From positions 68,928,639 to 68,992,638 of the forward strand of contig NC_134577.1 in assembly GCF_050947875.1 (NCBI RefSeq): DNA of 64,000 nt, in the 5' to 3' direction. The translations under genes and the position numbers were made by a program. Positions 35,201-46,110 of the stretch are shown here, piece by piece. Positions within the stretch are counted from its first letter, which is position 1; every line of letters begins with the position of its first letter. The DNA comes from Dermacentor variabilis (taxonomy: Eukaryota > Arthropoda > Arachnida > Ixodida > Ixodidae). The notes below the pieces were generated by a model that had not been told where the DNA came from, did not search any database, and worked only from the letters and a program-made list of their open reading frames with translations.

Positions 35201-35350
35201 GATCTGAATTGGTCCACGTGGTGCGCCTTAAACCCTCTCACGGACGCTGACGAACTTCCTTATTTTGTTGTTTCCGTTACTACGAGTGCTTTTCATTATT
35301 ACTTTCGTTTGTTTGCAGCATCGGGTCGATGCTTTTTAAGAGGGGGGTAA
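32205..35350 (+). mobile_element. Ty3/Gypsy pol remnant (RT, RNase H, integrase) with several breaks
   Basis: Order: post-protease linker (32205-32440); RT (32690-33470: KKDVYPLPRIDDALDRL, SSMDLKSGYWQIEVD, LIYLDDVVVFAGN with the catalytic pair intact); RNase H (33520-33900: [15 protein letters not shown], then KSGRKHSDADCLSR); integrase zinc domain (about 34210-34340: GHLGFSRT, then CLDCQRRK); integrase core (34412-34850: VVADYLTRF, ITDRGTAF, NGLTERLNKTL, so D, D and E are all present); and a C-terminal tail. Breaks seen: frameshift near 32780, stop at 33475, stop at 33820, frameshift near 34150, frameshift near 34855. It is the same family as the minus-strand copy at 12771-14338. Gag and protease of this family are absent. 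Confidence 0.85.
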
Positions 35351-35697
35351 TGGCACGTGTACTTATCTTCATCGGGCGACCACGTTTCGCCGCCTCTCAA
35401 ATGTAATCGCACAGCGCGGGACGCGCCTGCATGTATCCGAAGTTTCTGGAAAGTTATCGATGCTTGTATTCGCTGTCTCTTGTCGCCGGACCTTATGTTA
35501 TTTGATTTAATCGCGTGATGCGAATGGTGTAGAACTTGACTGCTGTATAAAAGCGGTCGTGCTTGACCCGCCAACCAGATTTTTGGCGATCGCTGACTGC
35601 TCGCCGCTCTCGTTGTGCTTTAAGTGTAGCCTGTCTTGTGGGCACAGGTTCGCCCAATAAAAGCTAGTTTTGCCTTTCACAGTATTGCTACTGCGTT

Positions 35698-35699
<2 letters not shown>
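35351..35699 (+). repeat. 3' LTR, its end replaced by a (TA)n run
   Basis: Starts TGGCACGTGTACTTATCTTC right after the polypurine tract AAGAGGGGGG. It matches the LTR at 12352-12770 in inverse orientation through GTATTGCTACTGCGTTCTTT. The terminal 20 or so bases (complement of TGTCACGTGG...) are lost at the (TA)n run, so the LTR is incomplete. Confidence 0.8.

Positions 35700-35773
<74 letters not shown>
35700..35773. repeat. (TA)n microsatellite
   Basis: An uninterrupted TA run of about 74 bases that starts inside the terminal part of the LTR. Confidence 0.95.
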
Positions 35774-35777
<4 letters not shown>

Positions 35778-36161
35778 GGAGAACCTACCACAGATGAGGA
35801 AATAATGCCATGGCTATGCAGCAATGCCGGTCGTGTTTGGTCTCTCGCTCGAGGTCGCTCGGTCAGTTGGCACAGTGGTACATCCGTGAAAAGTGGCAGC
35901 ACAGTGAACGACCGAGCGAGCTGCAAAGCCTCCTATATTGTTAAAATGTGCTTGTCCAACGCGACTACCTCGTACGTGATGACGTCACAATACTTATACA
36001 CCTCGTCGGAAGCGAAACTGAAACAGGTTACGAAGGAATATTCTTGTTTGTGTACTTCTTTAAGCGAGTTGGATGTTGCATTTTGTAGGCATCCGAGACG
36101 TGATGTGAGCAGTTAGACGGTACTAGTTTCTTATGCCTGTTTAACTTGAAATCTGTTTTAC
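35774..36161. other. Unassigned stretch
   Basis: No gene or repeat recognised. Confidence 0.4.
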
Positions 36162-36336
36162 GCAGCAAAACCACAATTTGATAATAAAACACGTCGTAGT
36201 GAAGGATCTCCAAAAGCTGTGGACTCTGATATTTTTTTTTTCATTTCTCCCCCATAGAAATGCGACCGCCACGGTCGGCATTGATCCGTCTACCTCGTGC
36301 TTAAATACTGCTAAGAAGCACAACACAGTAGTGTCT
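36162..36336 (-). mobile_element. Old diverged Ruka-type SINE
   Basis: On the minus strand the order of Ruka blocks is visible but heavily mutated: ACAACACA...GCACGAGGTAGACGGATC, then CCGTGGCGGTCGCATTTCTA, then the tail near AAACCACAATTTGATAAT. The middle is partly replaced by a T-run. Confidence 0.55.
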
Positions 36337-37379
36337 AGGCCACACGGCTGGTTTGTAATCCTGGTGTTACACGGGTAAATTTAGATCGCGACCGAGCCCG
36401 ATTAGAATCGCTTTTTTTCATCACGATTGGCTTCTTCCAGGCTGAAGAAAAATTTCATTCATAAAGGGATTGGTTGGTATAAGAAGAAGGGATGCCATCG
36501 CGATAGAAAAATTTCAGTCGAAACGGGCTTGATTGCTATAAGAAGTGCGGTGTGTGACAACTTGTGTAAGTCGATACCTGATCTGTTTTTCTGATATAAT
36601 GCAAGAAGCCGTCGACCACTTAGGTTAGAATAAACCCACTAACTGGACGTGGTGTTGTGACTCTGCGCAGGACTCCATATACTACGAGGGCGGAGACTGT
36701 GCGACGTGCCGGAGTTGTGTCGGTCAGCTAATCTGCAGACCCGATTAATGTTGACAACAGATTTGACATACGCACAAGATTCCAACTTACAACACACTTG
36801 ACTGCTGCCAAAAAAAAAAAACCTTAGGAACAATGTCTAATGCCCTTGTAATAAAATACCGTCAAATTCATAATGCAATGTGCCTAACGACTCAATACAA
36901 ATAACATATCAAGTTCGAATGATGTTCTGAAAGTATACAAATATTTTTTTGTGTAAAAATGAACGTTATCCAATGTGTACAGCATTATAAACCAACACCG
37001 AGCGCACAAAGTCAATCACACATCCAATTTGGGTGCGTAAATACAAAATAAAATGAAAAAGAAAGTGCGGTAACCCTGAACATGACAAGCAAGCTGTTTC
37101 CTTCAGTGCGCTTGTGCGCACTCTTTCTGTCACCCCTTCCCTCTCCCCTTATCTTTTCTTTATATTCCCGAGCGTGAATAAACCCGGCGTTCCTTGGCTG
37201 GCACGGCTGTCTCGTTCCATACGGGAGGGCCGTTGCCTCCACCCGTCAACCATCCTAAGAGAAAGGAAATTTGAAACACGGACATGGATGCACTCAAGTA
37301 TATATGAATGAAGGCAAAAAACACAAAAATAGATATAGTTCATGAAATGATATGCGTATTCTCAAAACAAATTATGTTA
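36337..37379. other. Unassigned AT-rich stretch
   Basis: Contains two imperfect direct repeats of about 45 bp (36440-36486 and 36500-36546, sharing GAAAAATTTCA and TTG-TATAAGAAG). No gene recognised. Confidence 0.4.
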
Positions 37380-40201
37380 TTCATAGGAAGCCATTGCTCA
37401 TTTAATCAGCTCATTTCAATTTCAAAGGATATGTCTTGCCTTTTTAACCATTCTTTTATTTCCTTTATAAAGATACGTAAAGAAGAATTTCAGAGCACAG
37501 ATTTACTGTATCTGTTCGTACTTTTTGTGGTCTGATGGACAAATGAGTCTGTCACGTAATTTCTCCTTGTGTTTCGTGTGTGTTATGTGGTGTGCCTGAA
37601 GAATTCTGAACGGTTAGGTTCAAGACATATTGCAGTTGGGCTTCTCTTCCCAATTTCTAGAAGTTGCTTAAATTCTATCCTGTCTGCACGTAACTTATCA
37701 CATTTTCGTAAGAATGTTGTAGTTGTTAGTTGAAAAAAAAGCGATAATAAAATGGGAAAATACCTTTTTGTGAGCCTATTAATCTGGTCTATTATGTTGT
37801 GGTGGTTGTACCCATAAAGATACTTTGAAGCAAAATTTCGAATGAATACATGCATTATACAGTTTTTACAGCCATAGAGAGATGAGGGGTGCAATTCTGT
37901 AGGTTATGTCGAGATTCTTTTAAGTCACTGCACATGAAATTTGCATGTGTATTCCACGATAATTCTTCACTAGAATGTGTTCCCGAAAATTTTGTTCTTT
38001 CACATGTCTGATAAGTGAATTGTTAAATTTTACTTGTATTCTGCGCGAATTCTAAATTTAAGTTGTTTTATTTGGGTTCAGCTGGCGTTTGTTCGTCATC
38101 AACCGATCAGATAACGCAGATGTAGACTCATTTACACACTCCTGCAATTCTGTAGTGTTATCGGCTGTAAAGAACCAATTTATATCACCTGTATACATTT
38201 CAATATTTCGGGAACCTGGCAAATTTAATATCATTCACGTCAATTAGAAATAATATCGCACTTAAGTTTGAACCTAGTGGGACATCTTACTGTAGCATAA
38301 GCATGTCAGATGCAGTAGCAACCAGCTAAAATGTTTTTACTGGATAAATAATGTTTGATCAAATCATTAGCAAGCGCTTGTACTGCGTGCGTTTCCAATT
38401 TTTCACTCAGAATAAAGTGGTCAATGAAATAAAATGCCTTTCTCAGATCGAGAAAAATAACAGGCTAGCCGTTCATTTTCTATCTGCAATATTTGGGACC
38501 GTTTGACCTTTAATATCCAACAAAGCTTGCTCCGCTGACTTCTTCAAAGCTGTGTATGGACATGGCGCATTCACATCGTGTTTCGTGCAAAAATTTATAC
38601 TTGCATAGGTAACACTTTCAAAAAGGTTTTTGAAAACAAAGCGAATTGAAATCGACCGCTAATTTGACAATTGCTCTAAGCGTCCCCCACTGACAATTGA
38701 CCGGACGCACGTATGTTGAGCTCGTCTGGAAAGACGTCTGGATAAGTGACAAGTTTATAACATGTGCGAGCGCTGGTCTTATTTCGTGTGACACATAATT
38801 ACCCGAAACGGGACTCATACCATCCACGCCAGCGGAAGCATCATGCCTTTCTTGAATGCCTTCATCAAACCACATACTTCAAGACAAGGCGGTTTCAACA
38901 AAATTGAATTCGACTGACGTGGTGTAGAAAATTGTTACTGTTTCCAATTTCAACGTGTGCAGGGTTCATGTCAGTGTTAATAAGATGCGTGTTCGTGGAG
39001 CTAACCAATTCCGCACGTTCTATGTTGCGCCCATTTAGGTATGCATTTGCGGATTAGTGAATTTCTTCCTTTTACTCCATCAACCGCATCCCATATGTTT
39101 TATTCGGATAATTCCTATACTCGAGAAGATGCGGTCATAGTGATAACACTTGACTTTCTTTAAATGACTTCGTAGTGGATTTAAAAATTTTTGTAGATCA
39201 CGAATAGGTCTGTCTGCCGGGTGCGCATACAAGTGTTATACATACCGTCTTTCTTTTTGATGCGTTCGTAAAAGTATTTGTCGGCCCAAAAGTTGCACGC
39301 CTTTTAAGCATTTTCCAGAAGCCACTGGCTGAGGTGGAAAAGCGAAGTCATAGCACTCGAGTATATTTCGTTGAAACGGAGCAAACGCTCTACATCACGT
39401 ATCCCTTGCCAGTCTGTGCACTGGAGTAGACATCAGAATTACTCTAGGGTATTCTGCATGAATATTCGGCGAATTTGCCATTCGCTATCTTTGATTTGCT
39501 TCGCAGAATTTTTCGGTATAAGACAAAACGCAGGTAGATGGCCACCTGCGGGTGCTATTAGTAATACCGACTTCACATCGGATTCTTTTAAATTCGAAAC
39601 GTATATGTCTAATAATGTTGCGCTATTGACCCTCATCCTTGTTGGTGAAGTAATGCAATGTCTGCCGTCATAACAAGAAAACAAATTTTAAATTTCTACA
39701 GGCCCATGTTTCTTCAGTGATGAAGTTAGCTTTCACATGCCTCCTAAATGCGCATGTCTTACCATTCGATCGGCTCAAAGGTGATAGCTCTTAAATAAAA
39801 CTACAAAATGCTGCCTTATCTCCATTTACGTGTCTGTATATGACGTTTACACTAGCTTTATTTATGTGCACGGTCAAACACTACATATTTAACAATGATA
39901 GAAAACTCGGCAACAATAATTCATTTTAAGAATATTTGACTTAGACTGCTACCCCTCCGCCTGCCTTACTTTCTCTTATATGATGCCACCGATAACCAGA
40001 CAGCTATCTACCAGGATTATTTGCGGTTAGCCCCGTTTCCGCGAAAAGTACACCAAATTTATCGGTTCATCACTGTAATAACTCATTTGGTCCAACTTAT
40101 TTTAGGGTCCTAGTTTATCATCAGGTTACCTTAAATAGCTCCTTAATAGGGGTGACACGACAAATTGCCAAGCACCACGCCATTTGCAGTCTACATATAA
40201 T
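37380..40201 (-). mobile_element. CR1-like LINE ORF2 (endonuclease and RT), decayed
   Basis: On the minus strand from 40100 downward: start of the endonuclease (an AETGLTANNPGR stretch, then HIRESKAGGGVAVY, about 40060-39930); the endonuclease end (39684-39439, DIYVSNLKESDVKSVLL, then HLPAFCLIPKNSAKQIKDSE); a pre-RT block (38875-38618, ASAGVDGMSPVSG, then LAHVINLSLIQTSF); an RT block near 38440 (DLRKAFYFIDHFIL); a tail near 38150-38090 (NTTELQECVNESTSALS, then NPNKT). The rest down to 37380 is weak. Many stops and frame changes. ORF1 of the same element lies upstream beyond the Ruka SINE. Confidence 0.72.
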
Positions 40202-40436
40202 AAAAATTAAACTATGTGGTCTTACATGCCAAAACCAGTGTCTGATTATGAGGCATGCCGTAGTGGAGGGTTCGGAAATTTTTACCACCTGGAGTTCTTT
40301 AACGTGCACCTAAATCTAAGTACGCGGTTGTTGCCGCATTTCGCCCCCATCGCAATGCGGCCGCCGTCATCGGGATTCGATCCCGGCACCTCGTGCCCAG
40401 CAGCCCAACACCACAGCCACTGAACAACCACGGCGG
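40202..40436 (-). mobile_element. Ruka-type SINE, full length, inserted in a LINE
   Basis: Minus-strand copy ending (on the + strand) in CAACCACGGCGG, with B-box-like GGGATTCGATCCCGG and the tail AAAACCAGTGTCTGATTATG. GCAGTCTA occurs at 40186 and again at 40440, a target-site duplication. The SINE separates ORF1 from ORF2 of the LINE. Confidence 0.9.
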
Positions 40437-41020
40437 ATCGCAGTCTAGACACATTGCCACTTTGTTTCCATTCTTTTCTGCAAAGCAGACCCGAGAAGGT
40501 TCACGTTTTGTTGCCCCAAATACTCGTTAAAATTCACCGTGTTGTCGCAGGTGAAACCAAGACCTTTTGATGTTAGCATTTTTTTTTCTTTTCATATCTA
40601 CACGGTTTATTTTCGCTCTCGGCACTAAACGCATGGCAATGTTTTTGACGCCAGTGCTTATAGTGGAGACCCAGTGATACGTGTCAACTTCGCTTTCAGA
40701 AATACTGTTTCCAATCGCAAGCAAAATTCATTTTATCACTGTCATGACGTCATTACCACAGGGCACGCCTTCAATATTAAATTTATTGGCTCTTTAATAC
40801 TGTTCTAGTTGGTTTATTGTCTGCGCCAACTTTCTTTTTTTCCAGTATTACGATTATCGTTCAGCTTGACTAACTCCTTGATCTCTAACCTCAAATCAGC
40901 CATATCTTTTGCGAGACCCTGTCCTACATCACATGCCTTGGAGCGAAAATGCACGTTGTCATTCGATTGTCTGAGCGCCGTTCTCATGTCCCGCTTGAAG
41001 TTCTCTGCCTGTCGGCACAA
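40437..41020 (-). mobile_element. CR1-like LINE ORF1 remnant (coiled coil plus RRM-like region)
   Basis: On the minus strand, 41020-40814 gives a charged coiled-coil-like stretch (AENFKRDMRTALRQSNDN, then GLAKDMADLRLEIKELVKLN). A second frame, 40724-40527, gives AIGNSISESEVDTYHWVSTI, then TGVKNIAMRLVPRAKINRV, matching the nucleic-acid-binding ORF1 proteins of LINEs (HRVST...KNIVVRF pattern). It lies immediately upstream of ORF2, as expected, with the Ruka SINE between. Confidence 0.65.
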
Positions 41021-41164
41021 TTATTTCCCATCCATTTCGTCTAACAAGCTCAGATCACAAAACAAGTATACTTCAGCATCAAACAACACGTTGTTCCGCA
41101 GCAGCGCGCAGGACAATATATTAAAACGCTTAACTACAAAGCAGTTAACTCAGCTGCGAAAGCA

Positions 41165-42130
41165 CACGACAGCTATAAGCGCAGTACAGACAGTGCGCTG
41201 CCGCCGAAGTGCAGCCTCAGCCAGCCGTTCCTTCGTCTTTTGTAGAGGTAGCTATCCTCCCGAAGGGAGGATAGCTACCTCTACCTCTACCTCTACCTCC
41301 CCCTACCTCTACCTCTACCTCTAGAGGTAGCTATCCTCCCTTCCGGAGGATAGCTACCTCTACGAAGCTCGCATCGTAGCTACCTCTACGATGCGAAGCT
41401 ACGATAGCTATCCTCCCTTCGGGAGGATAGCTATCGTAGCTTTGCATATCCGTTGGTGGACCCGGTTTGCCCTCCCGCCGCTCCTTCGTTTCTTTTACTC
41501 GGTACCCCGATTAGAGATGCTGTAAGTTTCTTGCGAAAGCAGCCGATGTCTATTAGCGCAGAACAGACGGTGCGCTGCTATCGAACTGCAGCTTGGGCCA
41601 TCTATTCCGTCATAGAGGAACGTTGATGCCCTTTTCTGGATGATGGCCGTAGTGGCTTCGCTGGTCACGTGGTGCCTCCGGTTTGCCCTCGCCCCCCTCC
41701 TTCGCTTCTTATTGCCGGTATGACTATAGCAGATGCAGTACGTTTCATCTGAAAGCAGGCGATAGATATTACCGTAATACAGATAGTGCTCAGGTACCGA
41801 ACTGCAGCATGTGCCAGCCGTCCCTCGGCCTTCTATAGAGGTACGTTGACGCCCCTTTCCAGAAAATGGCCGTTGTACCTTCGCATGTTACGTCCGGCCT
41901 CCGGTCTACCCCCGGGCAGCACTATGGCTTTTTTCTTGCCGGCATGGAGATAACAGATGCTGCGCGTTTCCTCTGAAAGCAGACGATAGCTATCAGCGCA
42001 GTAAAGACGGTGCGCTGCTGCCGAACTGCAGCCTGTGCTAGCTTTTGCTTCGCCTTCTACAGAGGCACGTTGACACCGCTTTCTGTATACTGGCCGTCCT
42101 AGCTTCGCAAGTCACGTGGTGCCTCCGGTT
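41165..42130. repeat. Tandem repeat, unit about 220 bp, about four copies
   Basis: The block GTGCGCTGC..CGAACTGCAGC recurs near 41189, 41569, 41787 (as GTGCTCAGGTACCG) and 42009. Each is followed by a CCTTC-TAGAGG-ACGTTGA block, a CACGTGGTGCCTCCGGTTTGCC block and a GAAAGCAGACGATAGCTAT block. Spacing is 218 and 222 bp between the last three. The first interval is about 380 bp because it holds the hairpin array at 41242-41442. Confidence 0.75.
41242..41442. repeat. Array of near-perfect hairpins with CTACCT repeats
   Basis: Four inverted repeats in 200 bp. First: arms 41242-41261 and 41265-41284 (20 bp, 3-base loop GAA). Second: arms 41322-41339 and 41345-41362 (18 bp, 5-base loop). Third: arms 41371-41379 and 41386-41394 (9 bp). 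Fourth: arms 41396-41417 and 41421-41442 (22 bp, 3-base loop TTC). All share the core AGCTATCCTCC or GGAGGATAGCT, except the third. A (CTACCT)n stretch fills 41279-41320. The array replaces part of one unit of the surrounding tandem repeat. Confidence 0.9.
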
Positions 42131-44377
42131 TGCCTTCGTGCCACTGCGACGCTTTTTCCAAGGATTGGAACTAAGGATTGGACGATTCGGAATTCCGACA
42201 CTACTGTCACGAAGTGCCTCGCTAAGCAAGGGGTTTTCAGTGTTAGCACAGGTAAAATGGCTCGACAGCACATGGAACAGGGGCGCTCCTTGTGGGGACA
42301 ATGCTTCTTCCAGCATACCAAATGGGGTCAGTGTGGAACTGGACACAGCCCTAATGCCTCTGCATTTGAGCGCCTCTTTGGCAGTGCGAGAGAGCACCGA
42401 TGCAGCAAAAATAGAGACGGGGGTGATTCCGGAGGGCGTTTCTTGCGGAGACGTTCCAGAATCGTCCAAAGTAAGAGCGGAGTGCCATGGCTAACGAGCA
42501 GAACAAGAACCCAACGCTGGGGGTTTGAGGTGCGCTCTGGATGACCGCGTGGCAAGGGAGAGTGTCTTCAGGAAGCGCCGTGATGTAAGCAGAGCCAAGT
42601 CCTAGAGAAAGAAATTCAACAACAGCAAACACTCTTATAGAGCCCAACGGCCGAATTGATTCTAGCGCTCCAAGCCGGGGACATTGACACCTGAACCACG
42701 CTGCTGGTAACGGTTTTAGACAAGCGCAGTTTGTGCACTAGCTGGTATGTGTTACGCCGGCTTCGCTGATCGACGCGGCAGTTGCTTTGCTTCTACTTCT
42801 CAACCAAACGCGATCTTGCTGCGGAACCATTTTATTAAATAAGAATGGTTGCGAGCCATCTTTACAAGCCTCAATCCAATATGTGTCACGTGACCTTTCA
42901 TAAAGAAGTCGCAAGCACCCGTGTGAAACGAGAAAACGTTTATTTTGCTGTATGTAAATGTTTGTTCCGGGCTTTTTATAATTCAGGCAACGTTGAGACA
43001 CCAAGTAAGTCGCAAAAGTTACCGTAGGAAGCTCCGCCGGACGATGACAGCTGCAAAAAGCAAATTACAAGCATGTGTCGCTTTGGTATTAACACGTTAT
43101 AGGAATAATGCGTGCAGAGGCGAAACATGCGAAAGTGGTAAAGGGGCGCATTACAAACAAAAGTAATTCGCTTTTACACACATGGCGTAGAAAATACCCG
43201 ACTCCTCCCAAACAATACCGTACATAAGATATCGCGAGACGATCACATTTCCAAGCATTTCCCCATTCACGGGCGTTAATTTCCTGCTCTTAAAGAGGAC
43301 AATACGTGGATGACTGCGCGATTCCAAAAGAACTTGGCTTCAACCTACGCTATAGTACGCTACGCATACACAGTCGGGGCCACAACACAGGCTCTTAACC
43401 AGGCCATGCCAGACGATCGTATAGTTCCTACTACTCGCACTCAAGACAAATGCATGGATGGACCGCGTATTTTCACTCGTTCAGAAGACGCAATTTTCAG
43501 GGACAAGTTCCTGGTGTTTGATGTCCTTGGCGTTATCTCTTGCGCATTCTGCCGGCGAAAGCAACACAATTCCATGTTATCACACCTGGCAATCCCTCGT
43601 GGCGTTTTGTACAAGCTTCAGTACTGAATGAAGCTTTAAGTTGTAGCAGGCCTATAGAAAAGTCGCAGACTTGTCCCACTAAGATCCAGTACACGCCTAA
43701 CTGTTACCAAGGCGAATCTACTTTTCGCTGTGTCATGACAGGCGCAGTGATTGTGCCTCAAAATTGTCCCAAAATGCAACAAATATAATTACGATCATTT
43801 GGGGGGTCAGAGAAAGCGTCACGAACTTGTCCGAGTACAGTTCTGTACACGCGAATCTGCATCACGGCCGAACTGCTTCTCGCTAAGTGCACCCAAAAAC
43901 TACCGAAATTAGTTAATGTGGGACACACAGAAGGCGTTGGAAACATCTCACACTGCGAGTCATAAACTGAAATTAACTGCACCAGGCAGCCTAAGGTGTT
44001 TTTTTTAAGTGCATTACAAGTCTAGATGGCGTACTGTGAGCCTAATTGCCTGAAATGCTTAACAAAGTGTCAAACAAAATTTCTCGACTTGCCGTAGTCC
44101 AATACAGTGGTTCCGTATCGAAGTTCAGAAGGAACGGAAGAATACGCCGGAAGCACGAAAAACTTGGCTAAAAGAGAGAAAAGAAAAAAGGAAACAAAAG
44201 AAAACCAAGTAGGCGGGTCAACGAGCAATCGAACCGTCACATCCGCAGCCGGCCTCGCTTGCCTTGGCGGCGTATCTGACGCACGACGCATTCATCTGGC
44301 GCGTCATTGGCCTGTCGCTAGGTAACGCAAGAAAAGCAAGTCACAAAGTATCACTTATTATTAGGCACGTATTTCTA
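42131..44377. other. Unassigned stretch with overlapping open frames
   Basis: Between 42038 and 42550 long frames are open on both strands at once (149 and 142 residues on +, 143 on -). This is more typical of GC-rich non-coding sequence than of a gene, and none shows a domain. From 42650 to 44377 I see nothing that can be named. Confidence 0.4.
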
Positions 44378-45141
44378 CTGTTCATGATCTGACAAAGCCT
44401 GCCAAACGCACCCCAGATCATTCTTATTCTTCTGATTATTTCAGTATCATGATCTGGATCCGCGTTCCCTACCTGCCCTAAGTAGATGTGTTCCCTTACC
44501 ACTTCCAGTGCCTCGCTTCCTATCGTAAACTACTGTTCTCTTCCGAGACTGTTAAACATTAGGTTTCTGCAGATTAATTTTCAGACCCACCCTTGTGCTT
44601 TGCCTCTCCATGTCAGTGAGCATGCATTGCAATTGATCTGAGTTGCTATGCAAACCAATATCATCAGCGAATCGCAAGTTACTAAGGTATTCTCAGTTTA
44701 ACCCTTATCCACAATTCTTCCCAATTCAGGTCTCTGAATACCTCCTGCAAAGACGCTGTGAATAGGATTGGAGAGATCATTTCTCCCTGCATGACGCCTT
44801 TCTTTATTGGGATGTTGTTGCTTTCTTTATAGAGGACTACGGTGGCTGTGCAGTCGCTATAGATATAGTATTTTTACATACCGCTCGTCTAGACCCTGAT
44901 TCCGTAATGCCTCCATGACTGGTGGGGTTTCGACTGAATCAAACGCTTTCTCGTAATCAATGACAGCTATATATAAGGTTTCGTTATATTCTGCACATTT
45001 CTCTGTTACCTCATTGACAGTGTGAATATGGTGTATTGTTGTGTAGCCTTTACGAAACCCTGCCTGGTCATTTGGTTGACAGCCTAAGGTGTTCCTGATT
45101 CTATTTGTGGTTACCTTAGTAAATAGTTTGTAGGCAACGGC
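44378..45141 (-). mobile_element. RTE-type LINE fragment (RT region)
   Basis: On the minus strand from 45141 downward: AVAYKLFTKVTTNRIRNT, QPNDQAGFRKGYTTIHHIHT, YIAVIDYEKAFDSVETPPVM, then a GVMQGEMISPILFTAS block and a block with NLRFADDIGLHSNSDQLQC near 44690-44640. The fragment ends near the sequence corresponding to 29330 of the + strand copy. The high-coordinate end stops abruptly at the (ATGT)n microsatellite. Confidence 0.82.
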
Positions 45142-45142
45142 A

Positions 45143-45284
45143 ATGTATGTATGTATGTATGTATGTATGTATGTATGTATGTATGTATGTATGTATGTAT
45201 GTATGTATGTATGTATGTACGTGTGTGGGTTTATGTATGTATGTATTATGGATGTATGTATGTGTACGTAGGCGTGTACGTATG
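45143..45284. repeat. (ATGT)n microsatellite
   Basis: Perfect ATGT repeat from 45143 to about 45220 (about 19 units), then imperfect TATG/TACG repeats to 45284. The Met-Tyr-Val-Cys frames here are artefacts of the repeat. Confidence 0.95.
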
Positions 45285-45540
45285 TACAGTCTCGTGCACT
45301 CTTAGGGTGAACACGGCTCACCGTGGCCGCGCTCCGCGGGGCGCCAGTGGGTCCGGCGCGGCGGCGCATCGAAGCGAAGCGGCGCAGGCGCACACGGATC
45401 CGGGGGTGGTGCTTCGCGGCGTCTGCTACGGCGCTGGAACGCGTCGCCTCTTGCTTTGCTGTAAAGTACACTTCGCTAGACCCAGGTGACTGAGTGCCCG
45501 AGGCGGCATTGCGGGAATGCGCACTTCACTAACTGGAGCA
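45285..45540 (+). repeat. 256-bp GC-rich repeat, left copy of an inverted pair
   Basis: Starts TACAGTCTCGTGCACTC and ends CACTAACTGGAGCA. The reverse complement at 48605-48860 has exactly the same length, and I counted about nine differences (about 96% identity). The sharp, equal ends show it is a defined repeat unit. It is rich in CpG. No terminal inverted repeats or tRNA motifs are seen within it. Confidence 0.85.
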
Positions 45541-45908
45541 TTGTGCTTAATAAATGAAAATAAAGAAACGAAGAATTAATGGAAATTAAAGTGGATGAAA
45601 AAACAACTTGCCGCAGGTGGGAACCGAACCCACAGCCTTCGCATTTCGCGTGCGATGCTCTACCAATTGAGCTACCGCGGCGCTGTTTCCCATCCACTTT
45701 CTTGGGTATTTATGTGTTCTAGTAGAACCCTGGGAGTGTTAGCCAGCGCCACCACACACAGACCTTGGCGGCGGACGTGGGACGTCCTTTTTTTGCCGCA
45801 GGCGTCACGAGAACGTGATCTTTTTTGGGTGAAGGCAACTGGTCAATAGACCCACATATGCTACCTGAAGGCATCAATGTAGCCGGGTTCGAGACCCTCG
45901 TTATGAAT
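45541..45908 (-). repeat. tRNA-headed repeat, minus copy (left arm of a fold-back)
   Basis: Mirror image of about 46111-46475. Arms share the tRNA-like segment, the TTCTTGGGTATTTATGTGTTC block, the CACACACAGACCTTGG block and the CTACCTGAAGGCATCAATGTAG block. Arms face each other with about 200 bp between. Confidence 0.85.
45609..45681 (-). tRNA. tRNA-like sequence (probably part of a repeat, not a functional gene)
   Basis: Read on the minus strand it folds as a cloverleaf: acceptor GCCGCGG/CTGCGGC, D stem GCTC/GAGC, anticodon stem TCGCA/TGCGA, T stem GTGGG/CCCAC. The 7-base anticodon loop CGCGAAA lacks the usual U at position 33; the apparent anticodon is CGA (Ser), but there is no long variable arm as in tRNA-Ser. 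An identical copy lies at 46334-46406. Confidence 0.4.
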
Positions 45909-46110
45909 AAACGAGAAGAAAGGGGGTTAACCGGGGGTCCCGATTTTATTAGTCAAATCATAAGAAGCCAACAAACATTGACACCAAGGACAACATAGGG
46001 GAAATTACTTGTGCTTAATAAATGAAAATAAAGAAACGAAGAATTAATGGAAATTAAAGTGGATGAAAAAACAACTTGCCGCAGGTGGGAACCGAACCCA
46101 CAGCCTTTCA
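45909..46110 (-). repeat. Partial copy of the tRNA-headed repeat between the fold-back arms
   Basis: Contains the 3' tail (GAGAAGAAAGGGGGTTAACC, ATAAGAAGCCAACAAACATT, GGGGAAATTACTTGTGCTTA) and the first half of the tRNA-like part, in minus orientation. It breaks off inside the tRNA at about 46109, where the right arm begins. Confidence 0.75.

Noticed and set aside
35670..36116. Tyr-Ile repeat proteins on both strands
   Set aside because: These are translations of the (TA)n run.
42038..42550. Protein genes of 142-149 residues
   Set aside because: Frames are open on both strands at once, without a domain or preferred codon use. I cannot tell coding from GC-rich non-coding DNA.
45151..45489. 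Met-Tyr-Val-Cys repeat protein
   Set aside because: The frame is produced by the (ATGT)n microsatellite and the adjacent 256-bp repeat.
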